A stretch of 45,700 bases of DNA from Actinomycetes bacterium (GTDB lineage Bacteria; Actinomycetota; Actinomycetes; Streptosporangiales; Streptosporangiaceae), in the NCBI GenBank assembly GCA_025964575.1, contig JAOPYO010000319.1:1-45700 (forward strand). The letters run 5' to 3'. Shown in pieces: positions 1-8,576 of this stretch (the first letter of the stretch is position 1; the number at the start of each line of letters is the position of its first letter). A model generated the notes under the pieces. That model searched no databases. It saw only the letters and a program-made list of their open reading frames with translations, and had not been told where the DNA came from. The position numbers and the translations under genes were made by a program.

Positions 1-76
1 CATACGCCTGGGCACCGCAACGGTCGCATCGGTCTGCGGCCGTCATCGGCTTGGATGGGGCAAGGGCTCCAGTCAC
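1..76 (-). CDS. DUF7455-like small Cys-rich protein, N-terminal part only
   Basis: The minus strand from 76 to the window edge encodes a GTG start followed by MTGALAPSKPMTAADRCDRC and then GAQAY. The MTAADRCDRCGAQAY stretch matches my memory of a small actinobacterial family (DUF7455) that usually carries further Cys and His residues. The visible CDRC pair could be half of a zinc site. A purine-rich AGGAAGG (revcomp of about 82-88) precedes the GTG by about five bases and supports this start. The rest lies outside the window. In Streptomyces this family sits near the principal sigma factor gene and parE, which fits parE downstream. The function is unknown. Confidence 0.65.
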   Translation of the reverse strand, partial: MTGALAPSKPMTAADRCDRCGAQAY

Positions 77-222
77 GGCACCTTCCTCGTCTCGGGGTCG
101 GTACTTAGGACAACATCTAACCCGACCAGGGCGTTCCCAATCTGCTTACGCGTACGCCCAGAGCAGAATGCCCCAGTAAGTGACAGAAGTCACACCGGGG
201 CTTGTTTCCCCTGGCAGTGGTA
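77..222. other. Intergenic region between ABC permease end and DUF7455-like start
   Basis: This 146-base gap must hold the leftward promoter of the DUF7455-like gene and the end of the ABC exporter transcript. It contains a perfect inverted repeat GTGAC-AGAA-GTCAC at 180-193 and a short GGGG-N7-CCCC stem at 197-211, just past the permease stop codon. Either could act as a weak terminator. No T-run follows, so this is only a suggestion. Confidence 0.35.
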
Positions 223-1287
223 TCAGGTCTCGTCCCAGCGGAACAACTTCACGGCCACCAGTGACGCCACCAGGGCGATCCCGAGGAGCACCCCGATCTG
301 AGGCAGAGCCGACGCCGGGCCTAGACCGCGCCCCATGACGTTGAGCATCCCTTGGTTGAGGTAGCGGAGGGGGACGACGTACGAGATCGTCTGGAGCCAC
401 TTGGGGGCGCTGTCGAGCGGGAAGAACGAGCCGCCCAGGAAGACCATGGGGAAGGTGACCATCTGGATCACGGTCTGGGCCGAGTCCTGGGTCTTCGCCC
501 AGGCTCCGACGACCATCCCGATCGCGAGGAAGGCGAGCACCCCGGCCAGTACGACCGGAATCGACATCCACCAGGCCCCGGTCAGCTTCAGCCCGAACAT
601 CGGCAGCTGGGCGACGAACAGGAACACCGCCGTCTGGATCAGCGCCACGCCGAGGCTGACCGCCACCCGGGCGCCGAACACGTTGCGGATCGGCACCGGC
701 GACAGTTGCAGCCGGCGCAGGATCCCCTTGGTCCGCCAGGTGACCAGCGTCTGCGCCGCACCGAACATCGCGGCCGACGACAGGGCCCAGCCGAGCATCC
801 CCGGGGTGATGAACTGGATGGCCTTCAGCGATTTGTCCTCGACCCGCTGGGCCACCAGCGTGTAGGCCGGGGGCTTGCCGGTCGCCGCGAGGTTGGTCTC
901 CTGGACCAGCGCGTTGAGGATCCCCTGGGCGGTGCCGGCCTTCACCCCGTCCGAGGCCGAGTAGTGGACGAGCATCTGGTCGCCCCGCTGCTCGACGGCC
1001 GCGTCGGCGTCGCCCTTGCCGACCTTCTTGAGGGCGGCGTCGCGGTCGGTGACCTTGGTGATCGTCATGATCTCCTTCACGCCGGCCGGGTCGTGGGTCA
1101 GCGCCCCGTCGAGCACCGGCACGGAGCCGATCTCAAGCACTTTGACCTTTGAGGTGCTCGCGTTGCCATAGAGCCCGCCGAAGATGACCAGGAACATCAG
1201 CGGGAACAGGATCGTGAAGAACATTGCCCGCTTGTCCCGCTTGAAGCTCAGGAACATGGCACGGGCGAGACTCCTGAAACCACTCAT
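223..1287 (-). CDS. ABC-2 family exporter permease
   Basis: This is a 354-residue membrane protein. One hydrophobic segment lies near the N-terminus (about residues 22-42), followed by a hydrophilic extracytoplasmic stretch (about 45-165). About five membrane segments come after (starting at FITPGMLGWALSSAAMFGAA). This is the architecture of ABC-2 type permeases with the large first loop, as in DrrB/YhiH-like drug or lipid exporters. The motif FPMVFLGGSFFPLDSAPKWL before the last segments is typical of that family. It starts with ATG at 1287, overlapping the ATPase stop by four bases (ATGA), so the two are translationally coupled and should form one transporter. The substrate cannot be told from sequence. 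Confidence 0.93.
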   Translation of the reverse strand: MSGFRSLARAMFLSFKRDKRAMFFTILFPLMFLVIFGGLYGNASTSKVKVLEIGSVPVLDGALTHDPAGVKEIMTITKVTDRDAALKKVGKGDADAAVEQRGDQMLVHYSASDGVKAGTAQGILNALVQETNLAATGKPPAYTLVAQRVEDKSLKAIQFITPGMLGWALSSAAMFGAAQTLVTWRTKGILRRLQLSPVPIRNVFGARVAVSLGVALIQTAVFLFVAQLPMFGLKLTGAWWMSIPVVLAGVLAFLAIGMVVGAWAKTQDSAQTVIQMVTFPMVFLGGSFFPLDSAPKWLQTISYVVPLRYLNQGMLNVMGRGLGPASALPQIGVLLGIALVASLVAVKLFRWDET

Positions 1288-2186
1288 GCCCTGTACTCCC
1301 GTCCGGTCAGGGTGAGAAAGACGTCCTCGAGGGTGGCGCCGCGGATCTGCAGTCCGTCCAGGGCCTCCCGCTGGGCCAATGCCGTGATGATCGGCGAAGG
1401 GTCGTGGGTGGTGATCGTCAGCGACACGCCGTCGTCGCCGACCTGGTCCACGGCGGGCAGCGCACGGGCGTCGGTCTCGGTGAGGACGCCGCTGGGCAGG
1501 CCGATCCGGACGGGCGCGTTCAGTTCGCGCACCAGCGTCGCCGGCGGGCCTATCTTGAGGATCGTGCCGGCGTCCATGATGGCGACGCGGTCACAGAGGA
1601 TCTCGGCCTCGTCCATGTAGTGCGTGGTCAGGATGATCGTACGGCCGTCGGTATTGATCTCCCGCAGCACGTCCCACAGGTTGCGGCGGGCCTGCGGGTC
1701 GAGCGCCGCGCTGGGCTCGTCCAGGAAGAGCAGTTCCGGCTCGTGCACCAGGGCGCAGGCGATCGACAGCCGCTGGGCCTGACCGCCGGACAGGCGCTCG
1801 ACCTGGACGTCGGCCTTGTCGGTGAGCCCCACGGTTTCGAGCATCGCGTCGGCCTTCTTCGCTGGCACTCCATAGAGTGAACCGAAGGTCTGCAACTGCT
1901 CACGGGCGGTGAGCCGCTCGAAGAATGAGGAGGATTGCAGCTGGACGCCGATTCTGGGAAGAAGCGCGGAATTGCGTGGCCAGGGCTGCAGGCCCAGCAC
2001 CGACACCGTCCCGCCGTCGGCCTCACGCAGCCCTTCGATGATCTCCAAGGTGGTGGTCTTCCCGGCGCCGTTCGGGCCGAGGATTCCGACGAACTCACCC
2101 TCCTCGACCTGGAAGGACACGCCATCGACGGCGTTCACGTCCCCGTACCGTTTTCGCAGGTTTTCGACCACGATCGTCTGTGCCAT
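1284..2186 (-). CDS. ABC transporter ATP-binding protein (exporter partner)
   Basis: A roughly 300-residue ATPase with a full set of motifs: Walker A GPNGAGKTT, signature LSGGQAQRLS, Walker B ELLFLDEPSAALD and the H-loop TTHYMDEAE. The C-terminal part, ending LEDVFLTLTGREYRA, is typical of DrrA-type ATPases. It energises the ABC-2 permease encoded by the overlapping next gene. An upstream in-frame GTG exists at 2195. I prefer ATG 2186 because a TAGGGT -10-like hexamer (revcomp of 2194-2199) lies about seven bases before it, consistent with leaderless transcription. The adjacent GGTGA could alternatively serve as a ribosome binding site. The gene is divergent from parE across about 170 bases. 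Confidence 0.93.
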   Translation of the reverse strand: MAQTIVVENLRKRYGDVNAVDGVSFQVEEGEFVGILGPNGAGKTTTLEIIEGLREADGGTVSVLGLQPWPRNSALLPRIGVQLQSSSFFERLTAREQLQTFGSLYGVPAKKADAMLETVGLTDKADVQVERLSGGQAQRLSIACALVHEPELLFLDEPSAALDPQARRNLWDVLREINTDGRTIILTTHYMDEAEILCDRVAIMDAGTILKIGPPATLVRELNAPVRIGLPSGVLTETDARALPAVDQVGDDGVSLTITTHDPSPIITALAQREALDGLQIRGATLEDVFLTLTGREYRA

Positions 2187-2340
2187 GGCGGTCACCCTAG
2201 AGCCGACCCATCACGGGCACACCCACCCGCTGGTGGACAATGATGTCCACCCGGCAGGCGTGTCCAGGCGCCGAAACGGCGAGCCTGCGGGCGAATTGTC
2301 TGCGGTCACGGGTACGCTGCCGAGCGGATGTTCTACCCCC

Positions 2341-2347
2341 GGAGGAG
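2341..2347 (+). promoter_or_regulatory. Shine-Dalgarno deciding the parE TTG start
   Basis: GGAGGAG here is eight bases before TTG 2356 and 17 bases before ATG 2365. The spacing favours the TTG start, adding three residues (MTA) to the N-terminus. Confidence 0.6.
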
Positions 2348-2355
2348 CTCAACCC

Positions 2356-4443
2356 TTGACCGCCATGATCGCTGAAGTGGCCGCCGACGACCCGCAAGGC
2401 TATTCAGCCCGGCATCTGTCCGTGCTCGAAGGGCTGGAGGCCGTACGAAAGCGGCCCGGCATGTACATCGGGTCTACCGACAGCAGGGGCCTGGTGCATT
2501 GCCTCTGGGAGATCGTCGACAACTCCGTCGACGAGGCGCTCGGCGGGCACTGCTCCCAGATCAGCGTCGTGCTCCATGCCGACGGCTCCATAGAGGTCGG
2601 AGACGACGGCCGTGGCATCCCCGTCGACATCGAGCCCAAGACCGGGCTGACCGGCGTCGAGCTGGTGATGACCCGGCTGCACGCGGGCGGCAAATTCGGC
2701 GGCGTCTCCTATACCGCCTCCGGCGGTCTGCACGGCGTCGGCGCCTCCGTGGTGAACGCGCTGTCCGCGCGGCTCGACGTTGAGGTCGACCGTGGCGGGC
2801 AAACCCACGCGGTGAGCTTCCGGCGCGGCATGCCCGGCGAGTTCGACGGTGCCGGCCCTGACGTCGAGTTCAGCAAGAAGTCCGGGATGCGGCAGACCAA
2901 GAAGGTCGCCCGCCGGGTCACCGGCACCCGGGTGCGCTTCTGGCCGGACTACCAGATCTTCCTGCGCGACGCCACGATCGACCAGGGCCTGGTCCTGGAC
3001 CGGATGCGGCAGACCGCCTTCCTGGTGCCGGGTCTCACCATTTCGGTACGCGACGAACGCGGCGACGAAGTCCTCGAGGAGACCTTCCGGTTCGACGGCG
3101 GGATCAGCGAGTTCTGCTCTTATCTGGCGAACGACGCCGAGGTGAGCGAGGTGCTCCGGCTGGAGGGCCGAGGTCACTTCACCGAGACGGTCCCGGTGCT
3201 GGACGAGCAGGGCCATCTGACGCCCACGGACGTCGCGCGGGACCTCGAGGTCGACGTGGCGCTCCGTTGGGGGAGCGGATACGAGAGCGCCCTCCGCTCG
3301 TTCGTCAACGTGATCGCCACCCCCAAGGGCGGCACCCACGTCTCCGGTTTCGAAAAGGCACTGGTCAAGGTCTTCAACGAGCAGCTACGCAGCGCACGGC
3401 TGCTGAAGGTCGGCGACGACGGGGTGCTCAAGGACGACATCCTCGAAGGCCTCACGGCCGTCGTGACCGTGCGGCTTCCGGAGCCGCAGTTCGAGGGCCA
3501 GACCAAGGAGATCCTCGGCACTTCCGCCGCCACCCGCATCGTTTCCCAGGTGGTGTCCCGCGAGCTCGCCGCGATGTTCGAGTCGCCCAAGCGTGGCCAG
3601 AAGCAGCAGCTGCGGGCCGTGCTGGAGAAGGTCGTCTCCGCGGCCAAGACCCGGATCGCCGCCCGCACCCAGCGCGACAACCAGCGTCGCAAGAACGCCC
3701 TGGAGAACTCCGCGCTGCCTGCCAAATTGGTCGACTGCCGCACCACCGACGACCGCAGCGAGCTCTTCATCGTTGAGGGAGATTCGGCCCTCGGCACGGC
3801 GAAGCTGGCCCGCAACTCCGAGTTCCAGGCGCTGCTGCCGATCCGAGGCAAGATCCTCAACGTGCAGAAGGCGTCCGTCGCCGACATGCTCAAGAACACC
3901 GAGTGCGCCGCCATCATCCAGGTCCTCGGTGCCGGCTCCGGCCGGACCTTCGACCTCGACGCGGCTCGATATGGCCGGATCATCCTTATGGCCGACGCGG
4001 ATGTCGACGGCAGTCACATCCGCTGCCTGCTGCTGACCCTCCTGCACCGCTACATGCGCCCGATGCTCGACGCGGGCCGGGTCTTCGCGGCCGTTCCGCC
4101 TCTGCACCGGATTCAGTTGACCAATCCGAAAAAAGGCATGGACAAGTACGTCTACTGCTATACCGACGGCGAGCTCCGTAAGAAGCTGGTCGAGTTCGAG
4201 CGGCGCGGGATTCGCTGGAAGGAGCCGGTGCAGCGCTACAAGGGACTCGGTGAGATGGACGCCGATCAGCTGGCCGAGACCACCATGGACCCGCAGCACC
4301 GCACGCTCCGCCGCATCCGCATCGAGGACGCCGAAGACGCCGCCAAGATCTTCGACCTGCTCATGGGATCCGAGGTCGCCCCTCGCCGCGAATTCATCAC
4401 CGCGGGCGCCAGCGAGCTGGACTCCTCCCGCATCGATACCTAA
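2356..4443 (+). CDS. parE: DNA topoisomerase IV subunit B
   Basis: This is the ATPase and metal-binding subunit of type IIA topoisomerase (695 residues), which with ParC decatenates and relaxes DNA. The GHKL ATPase region has EIVDNSVDEALGG and GGLHGVGASVVNALS. The transducer segment includes the TKEILGTSAATRI region. The Toprim metal site shows VEGDSALGTAK and LMADADVDGSHI. The C-terminal core carries QRYKGLGEMDADQL. The frame is open upstream to 1909, but homologous sequence begins near SARHLSVLEGLEAVRKRPGM. I chose TTG 2356 because GGAGGAG at 2341-2347 is eight bases away. ATG 2365 is the alternative, with 17 bases of spacing. I call it ParE rather than GyrB from its partnership with parC in this window. 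Chromosomal gyrB would normally lie near dnaA. Confidence 0.93.
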   Translation: MTAMIAEVAADDPQGYSARHLSVLEGLEAVRKRPGMYIGSTDSRGLVHCLWEIVDNSVDEALGGHCSQISVVLHADGSIEVGDDGRGIPVDIEPKTGLTGVELVMTRLHAGGKFGGVSYTASGGLHGVGASVVNALSARLDVEVDRGGQTHAVSFRRGMPGEFDGAGPDVEFSKKSGMRQTKKVARRVTGTRVRFWPDYQIFLRDATIDQGLVLDRMRQTAFLVPGLTISVRDERGDEVLEETFRFDGGISEFCSYLANDAEVSEVLRLEGRGHFTETVPVLDEQGHLTPTDVARDLEVDVALRWGSGYESALRSFVNVIATPKGGTHVSGFEKALVKVFNEQLRSARLLKVGDDGVLKDDILEGLTAVVTVRLPEPQFEGQTKEILGTSAATRIVSQVVSRELAAMFESPKRGQKQQLRAVLEKVVSAAKTRIAARTQRDNQRRKNALENSALPAKLVDCRTTDDRSELFIVEGDSALGTAKLARNSEFQALLPIRGKILNVQKASVADMLKNTECAAIIQVLGAGSGRTFDLDAARYGRIILMADADVDGSHIRCLLLTLLHRYMRPMLDAGRVFAAVPPLHRIQLTNPKKGMDKYVYCYTDGELRKKLVEFERRGIRWKEPVQRYKGLGEMDADQLAETTMDPQHRTLRRIRIEDAEDAAKIFDLLMGSEVAPRREFITAGASELDSSRIDT

Positions 4444-4458
4444 CCCGTCCCACCAGGG

Positions 4459-6306
4459 TCATGGGAGGGTCGGCAGGGCGATCCAGGAGGGGTGCCGGGC
4501 GTCGTGCCAGATCTTGATGCCGGCTCCGGCGGAGTTGATCAGCTGGGGGATCGGCGGGAGCAGGTGGGGGAAGTCGGCGGTCTGGATCGACACCCTCAGC
4601 CGGTGACCCGGGGCGATGGACGCGGCGCCGGGGAAGATTTCGACATCGATCGGGACCGCCTGGTTCTTGGGCATCGGCCGGGCTGAGGCCTTGGTGTAAG
4701 AGTGGTAGGGCTGGACGATCAAGCCGTCCTTCACTACGGATCGCTTCTTGTCCAGGGCTCGCAGCGACAGCGCCTGCCACCCGGCGGTGAGCTGGGTGGC
4801 CTTGCCGCCGGGCGTGACGTCCTCGAGCCGAACGGTCAGCTGGCCGTCCTCGGAGGCGGTCGAGACGTTCAGATGGGCACTGACGGTGCCGGCGATGCGC
4901 AGCGGTTTACCGGTGACCGGCAGGTCGTAGACCACGCCGTTCTGGTCGTTCTCCGAGTTGTCGGTCTCGCACGAGCTGCCCAGCAGGCCGAGGAGACCGG
5001 CCGTCCACTGGACCGAGGAGCGGGTGCAGAGCCCGGAGAGCGGCGTCCATGGCGCGGCGTCGGGACCGCCGGACCCTGGCCCGGTGGTGAGACCGCCGGT
5101 CCGCTTACCCGCGACGGCCTGTCCGGTGAGCCTCAGCGCCTGGTAGCGCGTCCCGGCCGGGGGCCATTGGGTCGCGGTCGGCCACGCCCCGGAGCCGTTC
5201 TCGTAGTAGGTGACGGGCGGGAGTCCGTCCAGACCCGGGTCGGCGACTCCCTGGACGTAGTGGTCGTACCAGCGCAGCATCAGCTCCGGCAGCGACGCGC
5301 CCGGCTGGACGATGGTGCCGGGCAGCGTCAGCCCCAGGGCGGGGCCGGCGGCCTGCACATGGGTCCACGGGCCGTACAGGAACTTCGAGGGGATGCCACG
5401 AGCGGCCAGCCGCTGATAGAGCAACGGTTCGGACCTCTGGAAGATGTCGAACTCGCCGCCGACCACGAAGGCCGGGACGTTCACCTTGTCGATGACCTCG
5501 AGCGGGGAGCGCTGCCGGTAGAACGGCCCGTCGTAGGCGTGCGAGCCGCCCTTCAGCGCGTCGATCAGCAGGTTGAGCTCGAACGAGCCGATGTTGCCGA
5601 GATGCTGCTTGAGGACCTGGACGGCCTGCTGGGGGTCGGAGCCGCTGTAGGTCGGCGGCAGAATGCCCAGGGCACCCACCGCTCCGAGCCAGAGCGGCAT
5701 GAACCCGAGATCGACCTGGCCGCCTGTCCCCACCACGTCGCGGTAGGTGTCACCGGCGGATACCACCGGGAAGATCGCTTTGAGGCCCTTCGGATGCTGG
5801 GCGGCGGTGAAGATCTGGTTGATGCCGCCGTACGACGCCCCTGAGAGCCCGACCCGGCCGTTGCTCCAGGGACGCTTGGACGAGGAGGCCCACTCGACAA
5901 GGTCGTGGCCGTCCTTCTGCTCACGGGCGTCGAAGGCATGCCAGCCGCCCGGGGAGCCCCCCGTACCGCGTACGTCCAGGACGACCTGCACGTAGCCGCG
6001 CTTGACCAGGTACTCGTCGGACATGCTGGCCATCGGGATGGCCTTGTTGTACGGAGTCTGACTGACGATCGCAGGGAAGCGGCCGGGTGCCGCCTTGCCG
6101 TTCCTCGCCGGCCGGTAGACGTCGGCGAGCAGCTTTACCCCGTCGCTCATCGTTACCTTGACGTCCCGTTCCACCACGACGTCGTACGTGGCGGGGCGTA
6201 CCTGCACGCCGGAGCGCGCAGTGGGGGCGGCATGGGCGATCCCCACTCCGGTCAGGGAGATCGCGGCGGCCGCGAGGGGGGTGGTCCAGCGGGTGATTCG
6301 AGCCAT
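4459..6306 (-). CDS. Secreted CocE/NonD family alpha/beta hydrolase (X-Pro dipeptidyl-peptidase-like)
   Basis: This 615-residue hydrolase has an N-terminal signal peptide (MARITRW, a hydrophobic core, then HAAP), so it is predicted to be exported. The S15 domain contains RFPAIVSQTPYNK, VVLDVRGTGGSPG and the nucleophile elbow GLSGASYGGINQ. The acid (GGEFDIFQR) and the His in YGPWTHVQA complete the triad. The C-terminal part (about residues 440-615) is the jelly-roll X-Pro/CocE domain, with LTVRLEDVTPGG and GHRLRVSIQTADFPHLLPP. The likely activity is on peptides or esters outside the cell. ATG 6306 is supported by AGGAGGT (revcomp of about 6314-6320). A longer frame to 6327 would disrupt the signal peptide start. 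Its end is only 15 bases from the convergent parE stop. Confidence 0.9.
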   Translation of the reverse strand: MARITRWTTPLAAAAISLTGVGIAHAAPTARSGVQVRPATYDVVVERDVKVTMSDGVKLLADVYRPARNGKAAPGRFPAIVSQTPYNKAIPMASMSDEYLVKRGYVQVVLDVRGTGGSPGGWHAFDAREQKDGHDLVEWASSSKRPWSNGRVGLSGASYGGINQIFTAAQHPKGLKAIFPVVSAGDTYRDVVGTGGQVDLGFMPLWLGAVGALGILPPTYSGSDPQQAVQVLKQHLGNIGSFELNLLIDALKGGSHAYDGPFYRQRSPLEVIDKVNVPAFVVGGEFDIFQRSEPLLYQRLAARGIPSKFLYGPWTHVQAAGPALGLTLPGTIVQPGASLPELMLRWYDHYVQGVADPGLDGLPPVTYYENGSGAWPTATQWPPAGTRYQALRLTGQAVAGKRTGGLTTGPGSGGPDAAPWTPLSGLCTRSSVQWTAGLLGLLGSSCETDNSENDQNGVVYDLPVTGKPLRIAGTVSAHLNVSTASEDGQLTVRLEDVTPGGKATQLTAGWQALSLRALDKKRSVVKDGLIVQPYHSYTKASARPMPKNQAVPIDVEIFPGAASIAPGHRLRVSIQTADFPHLLPPIPQLINSAGAGIKIWHDARHPSWIALPTLP

Positions 6307-6466
6307 CAGACATACCTCCTGGCGCATGTTTCCCGCCGGTAACGTAACGGATTACTTACTTCGCCACAAGCATTCACTTACTGCCAGTAGCTCCACCTGC
6401 GGGTGGAGAGTGATCTCCATTCCGGCGCCGGTCCGCCGAGCCCGCCGCTCGGGTTACGGTCCATGG

Positions 6467-6898
6467 GTGGAGTTCAAGAGCTCGCACCTGAGATCGCTGG
6501 GCGTCGTCGTCCTCGTCGCGTGGGCCGTCAGCGGCTATGTGGCCGGCACCATTCATGCGATCTCGGGTTCGAGTGGATACGGGTTCCGAACCGTGATCTG
6601 GCTGCTCAACCTGGCGGCCTTCGCGGCGATCGCGGTGGTCCTTCGGATCCGGCACTGGATCACCCCATGGGCTCCCTGGCTCTTGGTCGGGACCGTCGCG
6701 GTGGCACTCGTCCTCAGCGTTCTCGCACCCCGGAGCCCGGCGATGGCCCTCGCCTATGTCGCGGTCGCCCGTGAGTTGTTCATCTCCGAGGCCACGGTGA
6801 AGACCCACATCAACAACCTGTTCGCCAAGGCCGCGCTGCGGGGCCGCGCGCAGGCCGTGGCATACGCCTTCCGGCACGGCTTCGCGACCCCCGGGTAA
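6467..6898 (+). pseudogene. Remnant joining sensor-kinase membrane region to LuxR-type helix-turn-helix
   Basis: This 143-residue frame from GTG 6467 begins like a sensor histidine kinase membrane domain, with three hydrophobic segments (about residues 9-28, 42-60 and 69-88). It then switches near residue 95 to the end of a NarL/LuxR response regulator: VARELFISEATVKTHINNLF, then AKAALRGRAQAVAYAFRHG. There is no H-box, ATPase or receiver domain between them. The first helix of the helix-turn-helix domain is also incomplete; the family would read like NREIAARLFISEATVKTH. The simplest reading is an in-frame deletion that removed most of a kinase/regulator pair and fused the two ends. A rare membrane-tethered regulator is less likely because the DNA-binding domain is truncated. 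Confidence 0.7.
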
Positions 6899-7040
6899 CG
6901 CGGAGCGCCATTGGGTCTGAGAACCGGAAAGTGCTCGGCTGGAACAGGTCAGATGGTCGCGGCGCCCGCCGGGCGACGTCAGGATGTAGTTGCCCGGTCA
7001 CTTTTCGGCACGGGCTCTTTCGTCTGTGAAAGGACCCGGC

Positions 7041-7388
7041 GTGCACAGGACCAGGATGTTGGCCGAGTACCTGCGGTCGTGTGCGCGATGGCGGCTGGAC
7101 CGGGCGGACGAGGCGGACGGCGGTGGCAACGCGCGTTCGACGCTCGGCCTGCTCGACGCGGTCGCGTACACCCAGAACATGGACGACACCGAGCGGGTCG
7201 TCGTCCGGATGGGGATCGCCGGATGCTTCGCGCTGGGCAGGTTCAATCCGGGCATCGAGGGGGAGTGGATCATCCGCTGCTGGCACTACGAGAACAGCGA
7301 GGGCGGGCCCGCCGACCTGTTCGACGCCATCGCCACGGCGGCGGAGCGCGGCCTGGTCCCAGCCCAGCGCACCCCCGCTTCCCCTTAG
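7041..7388 (+). CDS. Conserved hypothetical protein, 115 residues
   Basis: I do not recognise a named domain. The GTG start at 7041 follows an AAAGGA ribosome-binding sequence (about 7029-7034) with good spacing, and codon use is typical of real genes here. The protein begins VHRTRMLAEYLRSCARWRLD, has a soluble mixed composition, and includes the well-ordered stretch EWIIRCWHYENSEGG. There is no signal peptide or membrane helix. It stands alone between the two-component remnant and a small membrane protein gene. The frame extends upstream to 6990, but nothing supports that extension. Confidence 0.6.
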   Translation: MHRTRMLAEYLRSCARWRLDRADEADGGGNARSTLGLLDAVAYTQNMDDTERVVVRMGIAGCFALGRFNPGIEGEWIIRCWHYENSEGGPADLFDAIATAAERGLVPAQRTPASP

Positions 7389-7673
7389 CCGACCCGCAGG
7401 GCCTCGACCCGCGGCGCAGGTCGGGGCTTTGCCCTTACACCTCATCACCGGCCACCCACCTGGCCGGGACTCCGCTGCCAGATGAACCGTCAGCGAGAGC
7501 CCGGTTCAGCCTGCCAAGCGCCTGTGGTTTTAACCGGGGCTGCCGTGGGGAAACCCGCATGGCCGCCGGCGGCGGTACAGCTGTCCTCCTGGGAAAAGAA
7601 CAACTGGCCGTTGACGGTATGGCGACTGCTCGGCCGAGCCAGGCATCACCGTGACGAAAACGGAGGTAGGACC
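7389..7673 (+). other. Intergenic region with no gene seen
   Basis: Nearly 285 bases separate the two genes. No coding frame with a ribosome binding site is visible. The stretch 7530-7670 contains several short GC stems and should hold the promoter of the small membrane protein at 7674, but I cannot name specific elements. Confidence 0.4.
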
Positions 7674-7871
7674 ATGCGCATCGGATCGTTGGTGCTCATC
7701 GTATGGCTGGTCATTGGTGCCATCGCCGCCGGTCAACGCCACTACTACAGCGGGTCTGTCACGAACTGCGCCAAAGCGAGCACGATCGTCGTGACGATCC
7801 TTGCAGGCCCCCTCAACTATTTCGGTATAAATCCGAAGATCTCGTGCCGCACCCCGCAACCCAGCAAATGA
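7674..7871 (+). CDS. Small single-pass membrane protein (MRIGS family, 65 residues)
   Basis: The 65-residue product starts MRIGSLVLIVWLVIGAIAAG, one N-terminal membrane helix, followed by QRHYYSGS and a second moderately hydrophobic stretch with LAGPLNYFGINPKISC. This resembles a short conserved actinobacterial protein of unknown function that is often annotated only as hypothetical. Two Cys residues (in TNCAK and ISCRT) lie beyond the first helix and could pair outside the membrane. The start is firm: GGAGGT at 7662-7667 lies six bases upstream of ATG 7674. A longer frame from 7482 is an upstream extension without support. Confidence 0.75.
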   Translation: MRIGSLVLIVWLVIGAIAAGQRHYYSGSVTNCAKASTIVVTILAGPLNYFGINPKISCRTPQPSK

Positions 7872-8072
7872 CGTACCCCGTTGGGATACCAGCGTCCAGC
7901 AGCTCCCTCAGCGGCGGGGCACGGACCCGCCGCCGCGGCTCCACCCGCGTGAATCTGCGGCCGAACGGCTGATCAGAGAGATCGCGATCTACAGCTGGAT
8001 CGCTCGGCGCATGAACGAGTGGCTCCGGGGCAGGTGAAGAGTGACCCTCGCCCGATTCGGGAAGGAGCCGTC

Positions 8073-8576
8073 GTGAGATACCTCGTACGAGAGCGGATCT
8101 TCGGGATCGGCGATGACTTCTGGATCGAGGACGAGACGAGGCAGCGGGCCTTCTTCGTGGATGGCAAGGTACTACGCCTCCATCAGACCTTCGAGTTGAA
8201 GACTCCCGACGGCCGGATCGCCGCGACGATCCGCAAGAAGGCGATCAGCCTGCGCGACACGATGGTGGTGGAGCGCGAAGGCGACCGGCTGGCCGCTGTG
8301 CGCAAGAAGCTGATCAGCCCGTTCCGGGATCGGTTCACCGTGGAACTGGCCGATGGCCAGGAGTGGGCTGTCAAGGGAAACATCCTCGACAAGGAGTACG
8401 AGATCGAGGACGAGCGCGGGAAGCTGGCTGAGATCTCCCGGAAGTGGTTCCGGGTTCGCGACACCTACGCCGTCGAGGTCGCTCCCGACGCCGTCGATGT
8501 CGCCCTCGTGCTCAGCGTGGCCGTCTGCGTGGACGCGCTGGCCCATTCCGACGAAGACGACGAGGGGGACGACTGA
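8073..8576 (+). CDS. LURP-one-related (scramblase/tubby-like) family protein
   Basis: The 167-residue protein starts MRYLVRERIFGIGDDFWIED and keeps the LURP-one/tubby-like beta-barrel pattern: FFVDGKVLRLHQTFEL, RKKAISLRDTMVVE, RKKLISPFRDRFTVEL, IEDERGKLAEISRKWFRVRD, then a hydrophobic final helix (about residues 140-157). Bacterial LURP-one proteins have no settled function; relatives of scramblases are thought to bind lipids. GTG 8073 is preceded by GAAGGAG (8061-8067) at five bases. The C-terminus is acidic (DEDDEGDD), and its stop overlaps the likely start of the PAP2 gene, suggesting co-translation. Confidence 0.85.
   Translation: MRYLVRERIFGIGDDFWIEDETRQRAFFVDGKVLRLHQTFELKTPDGRIAATIRKKAISLRDTMVVEREGDRLAAVRKKLISPFRDRFTVELADGQEWAVKGNILDKEYEIEDERGKLAEISRKWFRVRDTYAVEVAPDAVDVALVLSVAVCVDALAHSDEDDEGDD

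Noticed and set aside
1909..2355. Upstream extension of the parE frame
   Set aside because: It overlaps the ABC ATPase gene on the other strand, shows no family similarity and lacks a ribosome site. TTG 2356 is well supported.
7873..8037. Frame ending RLIREIAIYSWIARRMNEWL then RGR before the LURP-one gene
   Set aside because: The sequence looks amphipathic and perhaps protein-like, but there is no start with a ribosome site and I cannot match a family. It may be the tail of a lost gene.
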